Source of the DNA: Thermotogota bacterium ADurb.Bin062
Lineage (GTDB): Bacteria; Thermotogota; Thermotogae; MWEM01
Reading direction: 5' to 3'
Length of the DNA stretch: 64,000 nt
Assembly: GCA_002071085.1 (NCBI GenBank)
Contig: MWEM01000002.1
Location: 1-64,000 of the forward strand
A program made the position numbers and the translations under genes. How positions within the stretch are numbered: position 1 is the first letter of the stretch; the number at the start of each line of letters is the position of its first letter. Positions 60,615 to 64,000 of this stretch are shown one piece after another. The notes beneath the pieces were generated by a model that searched no databases, had not been told where the DNA came from, and saw only the letters and a list, made by a program, of their open reading frames with translations.

Positions 60615-61577
60615 TTAGGTACCGTTTTTCGTTTCCGCGGTATTGGGAGGTTCCTCGCTTTCAGAAGAAGTCAGCCAGTAGGACGGACCATACTTCTTTT
60701 CGTATTCGGGACCGAAGGTATCCACCGGGTTTCTTCTACGGAAAAAGTGGACGAACAATACGAAAAGGAGGAGGAGTGGAATCCCAGCCGCCAGGAAATC
60801 TAGAAAGACCGAAAGCCATACGGCCAGTGTCTTTCCCCTCTTCCAGCGGGTCAGGGCTTCTTCGAAATCGCGCCCAGTCGCTTTCGTGAAAGCCTCTGGC
60901 CAAGACATACCTGCTTCCACATAACGTAACACATCGCCAAAGCGCTCTCTCAAATTCGCGCGCCGATCGTATTCCCGAAAGAAATCGGATAAAACGATGT
61001 AATACTGGGCGTGCGCCTGCCCTTTCGGATACTCTTCGATCTTTGTAAAATTTATGAGCGCGCGATACTCCCAAGGAAAAGCGATGCGCGGGTCTTGCAT
61101 CAACCGACCTTCGTACCAGACCGCGAGCCCTTCCATAACCCATAAGGGAACGGACGCGTAAATCACCCGTTGCTCCGTACCTTCGATGTCCAATCGTTGA
61201 GTCCGCCAAATCCATTCGAAGGTGTACAGATGCATTAACTCGTGTTTCAGTAGAAACGGGAGATCCAGAAAACTGGGGGTCATAAAAACCGTGTAAAGAC
61301 GACCATCGAAGGTTGCCTCTCCCCGAACGCTCAGCCCGCTTTCCCTTTGTATGTCCACGTGGATAGGGAAAGACAAGGTCAGTCCCCAGAGGGCGTCCAG
61401 TTCTTCCCCATACCGCTCGATCAGGTCTTGAATCGTCCTCTGCAGGGACAAGGGGATATGGAGGGAATAATGCGTGGGAGGGGCGGCTTGAAGAAGCGAA
61501 AACGCCATAAGAAAGCAGAGCAACGCGCCCCAGATCTTGAGGGCGGAAGAGCTGCCCGCACTACCGTAAGCGTTCAC
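60615..61577 (-). CDS. Exported zinc metallopeptidase-like protein (peptidase MA-like)
   Basis: About 320 residues. A signal sequence (ALKIWGALLCFLMAFSLLQA) is followed by a gluzincin-like motif LLKHELMHLYTFEW (HExxH variant HELMH, about 112) with a downstream PLWVMEGLAVWYEG that supplies the third zinc ligand Glu. A C-terminal membrane helix (FLAAGIPLLLLFVLFVHFF, about 270-288) and a basic cytoplasmic tail end the protein. This is the layout of the peptidase MA family. GTG 61577 behind GGTGGAG is the start; the frame extends upstream inside the next gene. The substrate is unknown. Confidence 0.82.
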   Translation of the reverse strand: MNAYGSAGSSSALKIWGALLCFLMAFSLLQAAPPTHYSLHIPLSLQRTIQDLIERYGEELDALWGLTLSFPIHVDIQRESGLSVRGEATFDGRLYTVFMTPSFLDLPFLLKHELMHLYTFEWIWRTQRLDIEGTEQRVIYASVPLWVMEGLAVWYEGRLMQDPRIAFPWEYRALINFTKIEEYPKGQAHAQYYIVLSDFFREYDRRANLRERFGDVLRYVEAGMSWPEAFTKATGRDFEEALTRWKRGKTLAVWLSVFLDFLAAGIPLLLLFVLFVHFFRRRNPVDTFGPEYEKKYGPSYWLTSSESEEPPNTAETKNGT

Positions 61578-61581
61578 GGGT

Positions 61582-62556
61582 TCACTCCACCACGATGTGG
61601 TAACGTATGCGGATTTTCGGCGCGGTAAACAGGATGTCAAAGGTGCCGGGGAAGGGAAAAGCGAGCGAGGCGCGCGTGCCTACGATTTGGGTATCCCAGA
61701 GGTTCCAAACGCCCGAAACCCTTTGCGTGAACAACAGCCGAGAGCCAACGGTCGTCTTGTCCGTGATCTCCTGCGTGGCTACGGGGACTTTGAATTCGCT
61801 GATCGTGATCGGGACCTCTTTCGTCATCGTTCGACCATAGATGTCTTCGACGAACAACGTGAGGGTGTATAGTCCGGGGCGGTCTTTACGGAAATCGAGG
61901 AGAGAGCGGAGTTCGTTGACCCCTTCCAACCATAGGCAACGGGTTAAAGGCTGATTCGCTTGCAAACGAGCGAATACCGGCCACCCGGGATAGGAGAGAC
62001 CAACCTGTACCTCTATTTGTAGCGGCTCGTCCTCCAACGGGATTTTCAGCGGGAAAACGCCCAATTTTGCTCGTGACATCGCCTGGTCGATGAGGTTGCC
62101 CTTACCCAAGTAGTTTAAATAAGGAGGAAGGAATAGAAGCCATTCGGCGTCCTCGATCACCAAAGCTTTCTCTTCGAACGTCCACGGTAGAGAGATCGAT
62201 GCGATCCGTTTTATGCGTTCAAAAACGGTCTTTTCGGTGGGAAGCTCTAGAGCGATGTCCCCGTACCCTTCTCTGTTCGTAATGACCAAGCCGTTTTCGA
62301 GACGTAAGGCTACCGGTGGCAGGAAGGGAAGAACATAACGGGTGTCCGGAGGCCGATAGACCTGCGTGATCCCTACCTCGAACCGCGGAGCGCCGCGCAG
62401 ATTCGTGGAAAGAACCGGCAGAACCTCCCATAGGTTTGGGGTTCTCTCGAACAGCGCGATCCCCTTACGCAGATCGATGTAGAGCGTCTGCGCCCCGGTC
62501 AAAGAATGACAGAGGAGAACGACGATCAGCCCGCAAAGGATGACCTTTCGTTTCAT
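61582..62556 (-). CDS. Exported protein of unknown function
   Basis: A 324-residue protein with a signal peptide (MKRKVILCGLIVVLLCHSLTGA) and a beta-rich body without a family I recognise. A stretch LYTLTLFVEDIYGRTMTKEV looks Ig-like. No membrane segment follows. The ATG at 62556 overlaps the ispG stop (ATGA). It is four bases from the peptidase MA-like gene, and the pair probably acts together outside the cytoplasm. Confidence 0.8.
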   Translation of the reverse strand: MKRKVILCGLIVVLLCHSLTGAQTLYIDLRKGIALFERTPNLWEVLPVLSTNLRGAPRFEVGITQVYRPPDTRYVLPFLPPVALRLENGLVITNREGYGDIALELPTEKTVFERIKRIASISLPWTFEEKALVIEDAEWLLFLPPYLNYLGKGNLIDQAMSRAKLGVFPLKIPLEDEPLQIEVQVGLSYPGWPVFARLQANQPLTRCLWLEGVNELRSLLDFRKDRPGLYTLTLFVEDIYGRTMTKEVPITISEFKVPVATQEITDKTTVGSRLLFTQRVSGVWNLWDTQIVGTRASLAFPFPGTFDILFTAPKIRIRYHIVVE

Positions 62557-63614
62557 CGAGGGGGATTGCCTCCTCCTTCTTCCTGTATCCAGCGTCTTAC
62601 CCGCGCTTCGAAGGCCGGAAACAGTTCGCTTTTCGGGTAGCGTCCCAGGATCTCGCCTTTTTCGAACAGCGCCCCACCCCCCGGTATGCCGGCGATCCCT
62701 AAGTCCGCATTTTTCCCTTCTCCGATTCCATTGACCACGCACCCCATAATCGCTATTCGCACAGGCTTAACGCACGCTCTCGTCAACTCGGTGACCTTCA
62801 ATGCGTATTCTTCCACATCGATACACGTTCGCGCGCAGGTGGGGCACGAAATGATATCCGGGCCCGACAACAAGCCTGCGGCCTTCAACAGGGTCTTCGC
62901 CGCGTCCACTTCCTTGACCGGGTCTCCGCTAATCGAGTATCGAATCGTATCCCCGATCCCTTCGGACAGAAGCAGGCCGATTCCGAGCGTGCTTTTCACC
63001 AGGGAGATCGACAGCGGACCGGCTTCGGTCACGCCGAGATGCAATGGGTAGCTTACAGAGCTGGAGACACGGCGAGTGGCTTCCACCATCTCCGTCACGT
63101 TCGAAGACTTGACCGCGATGACGATCCGGCTCATACCGGCATCCTCGAGCAGCTTCACTTCCCGTAAAGCGGAAGCGACCAAGGCTTCGACGACCGGCAG
63201 ATGTTCGAAATTTTTTGCCAAGGAACCAGAATTGGCGCCGACGCGTATAGGAACCCCTCGTTCTTCGGCTGCTATCGCAATCTCTTTCACTTTCCAGCCC
63301 TCACCGATATTGCCGGGATTGATTCGGACCTTATCAATTCCCGCCCGAATGGCCCCCAAGGCGATACGGTAATCGTAATGGACATCGGCGATCAGGGGGT
63401 AGTCTCCCGTCTCTTTTCGTATCTGCCGCAAGCTGTCGACGCACTCGAGGTCATAGAGCGCGAGCCGAATGGCCTCGCACCCTGCGGCGCGCAAACACGC
63501 AATCTGGCGCAAGGTCGCGCCCACGTCTTTTGTATCGGTGTTCGTCATCGATTGTATCGCGATCGGATATCCTCCTCCGATCGTGATCGACCCCACCCGA
63601 ATGGGTATTGTCAT
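62553..63614 (-). CDS. ispG: (E)-4-hydroxy-3-methylbut-2-enyl-diphosphate synthase
   Basis: A 353-residue [4Fe-4S] enzyme of the MEP pathway. The TIM-barrel part has IAIQSMTNTDTKD, IADVHYDYRIAL and VRINPGNIG; the cluster cysteines are CPTCARTC (about 262) and MGCVVNGIGE (Cys about 300), with the following Glu in GIGEG. With ispH at 50 kb it shows a complete late MEP route. ATG 63614 is chosen by family N-terminus. Confidence 0.95.
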   Translation of the reverse strand: MTIPIRVGSITIGGGYPIAIQSMTNTDTKDVGATLRQIACLRAAGCEAIRLALYDLECVDSLRQIRKETGDYPLIADVHYDYRIALGAIRAGIDKVRINPGNIGEGWKVKEIAIAAEERGVPIRVGANSGSLAKNFEHLPVVEALVASALREVKLLEDAGMSRIVIAVKSSNVTEMVEATRRVSSSVSYPLHLGVTEAGPLSISLVKSTLGIGLLLSEGIGDTIRYSISGDPVKEVDAAKTLLKAAGLLSGPDIISCPTCARTCIDVEEYALKVTELTRACVKPVRIAIMGCVVNGIGEGKNADLGIAGIPGGGALFEKGEILGRYPKSELFPAFEARVRRWIQEEGGGNPPR

Positions 63615-63676
63615 CTTCCGGATCGTTTTATCCCTCCGTTCACGCCGCCTCTCGCGCGTGCGCTTAAGGTGGAAAC

Positions 63677-63707
63677 GGCGCGTCTATAAAGGAGACAGAG
63701 ACGCGCC
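63677..63707. promoter_or_regulatory. Long hairpin between thrS and ispG
   Basis: GGCGCGTCT and AGACGCGCC pair perfectly over nine bases around a 13-base loop. On the minus strand no T-run follows, so it is not a standard terminator. It may be an RNA processing or attenuation structure in the thrS-ispG transcript. Confidence 0.4.
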
Positions 63708-63761
63708 GAAGCAATTGGGATTTATTCTTGATTCAGGTATTTAATGACTAAGCGTTTTCGG

Positions 63762-64000
63762 TCATTCGAACAGTGAATGATCCGCCAGCTCTTTCACTTC
63801 TTTCTCGAAGACGTCGATGAAGGAGTCGAGCGTGATCGCGCCGAGGTCTTTCTCGTTTCGGGTTCGCAACGCGATCTTTTCCTCCTCCACCTCTTTGTCG
63901 CCTACCACCATCATATAGGGCACTTTATTCAGCTGTGCGTCGCGTATCTTATAGTTGATTTTTTTGGATCGGCTATCCACTTGCGCGCGGATGCCTCTGT
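63762..64000 (-). CDS. thrS: Threonyl-tRNA synthetase, C-terminal part (runs off right edge)
   Basis: The last ~79 codons of a gene entering from the right edge. RGIRAQVDSRSKKINYKIRD, then LNKVPYMMVVGDKEVEEEKI and VALRTRNEKDLG-type sequence, match the anticodon-binding domain of ThrRS (typical forms read GIRVEVD...KIGYKIREA). The internal Val/Met at 63980 is not the start; the frame stays open to 64000. It is followed on the same strand by ispG. Confidence 0.9.
   Translation of the reverse strand, partial: RGIRAQVDSRSKKINYKIRDAQLNKVPYMMVVGDKEVEEEKIALRTRNEKDLGAITLDSFIDVFEKEVKELADHSLFE

Overview
The window reads as a chromosome segment of a Thermotogota bacterium, probably an uncultured lineage of about 50% GC. 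This rests on gene order that I recall from Thermotoga: aspS–STAS–cmk–ispH–rpsA–der, clpC–radA, and an FtsA-like gene followed by a pfkB kinase, mtaB and a class IV aminotransferase. It also rests on a long SRP RNA with an Alu domain and frequent TTG/GTG starts. No 16S rRNA, tRNA or CRISPR array is visible, so the phylum call is an inference.

Layout. Positions 1-5.3 kb form an accessory region: the N-terminal part of an IS1634-type transposase running off the left edge, a two-gene module (a RecQ helicase fused to a ComF-like phosphoribosyltransferase, plus a DprA/SLOG protein), an ORF-less group II intron remnant and a repeat element. Positions 5.4-11.2 kb hold a GerW/YtfJ-family secreted protein and a minus-strand operon (ECF sigma factor, YgiQ radical SAM protein, threonine dehydrogenase, PBP2, metal-binding HMA protein). 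Positions 11.4-24.2 kb are a sugar catabolism region: Gfo/Idh oxidoreductase, TIM-barrel isomerase, a three-part ribose/xylose-type ABC importer, a ROK regulator and xylulokinase. After a repeat element and two zinc-ribbon membrane/PH genes comes a structured putative RNA and xylose isomerase. The SRP RNA lies at 24.9 kb. Positions 25-30.8 kb carry galactokinase, a PP-loop protein, an esterase and small proteins. Positions 30.9-36.7 kb hold fatty acid synthesis genes (acpP, fabK, fabZ, fabF, fabD). Positions 36.7-43.8 kb hold xpt, an MBL hydrolase and the FtsA-like/pfkB/CBS/mtaB/aminotransferase operon. A 12-gene minus-strand run (55.96 down to 43.85 kb) covers glycine cleavage T and H, aspS, STAS, cmk, ispH, rpsA, der, plsY and glgX. 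clpC–radA–osmC (plus strand) and a thrS–ispG–exported protein run (minus strand) close the window.

The strongest unexplained signal is a family of at least five mosaic intergenic repeat elements (about 5.05-5.32, 19.96-20.41, 24.49-24.82, 35.26-35.63 and 56.02-56.20 kb). They share termini of the type GTGTGGGTCAAGTTATGGGG, a conserved subterminal block and internal palindromic modules, encode nothing, and most end a few tens of bases upstream of a promoter. The second is the RecQ-phosphoribosyltransferase/DprA pair, which looks like a possible defence or DNA-uptake module. The third is a multi-hairpin RNA-like structure at 22449-22670.

Promoters here are commonly of the extended -10 type (TATGGTAtAAT), seen before clpC, the FtsA-like gene, the SRP RNA, gerW, the sigma factor and the DUF2007 gene. 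Coordinates of small sites and reassigned starts were counted by hand and may be off by a base or two.
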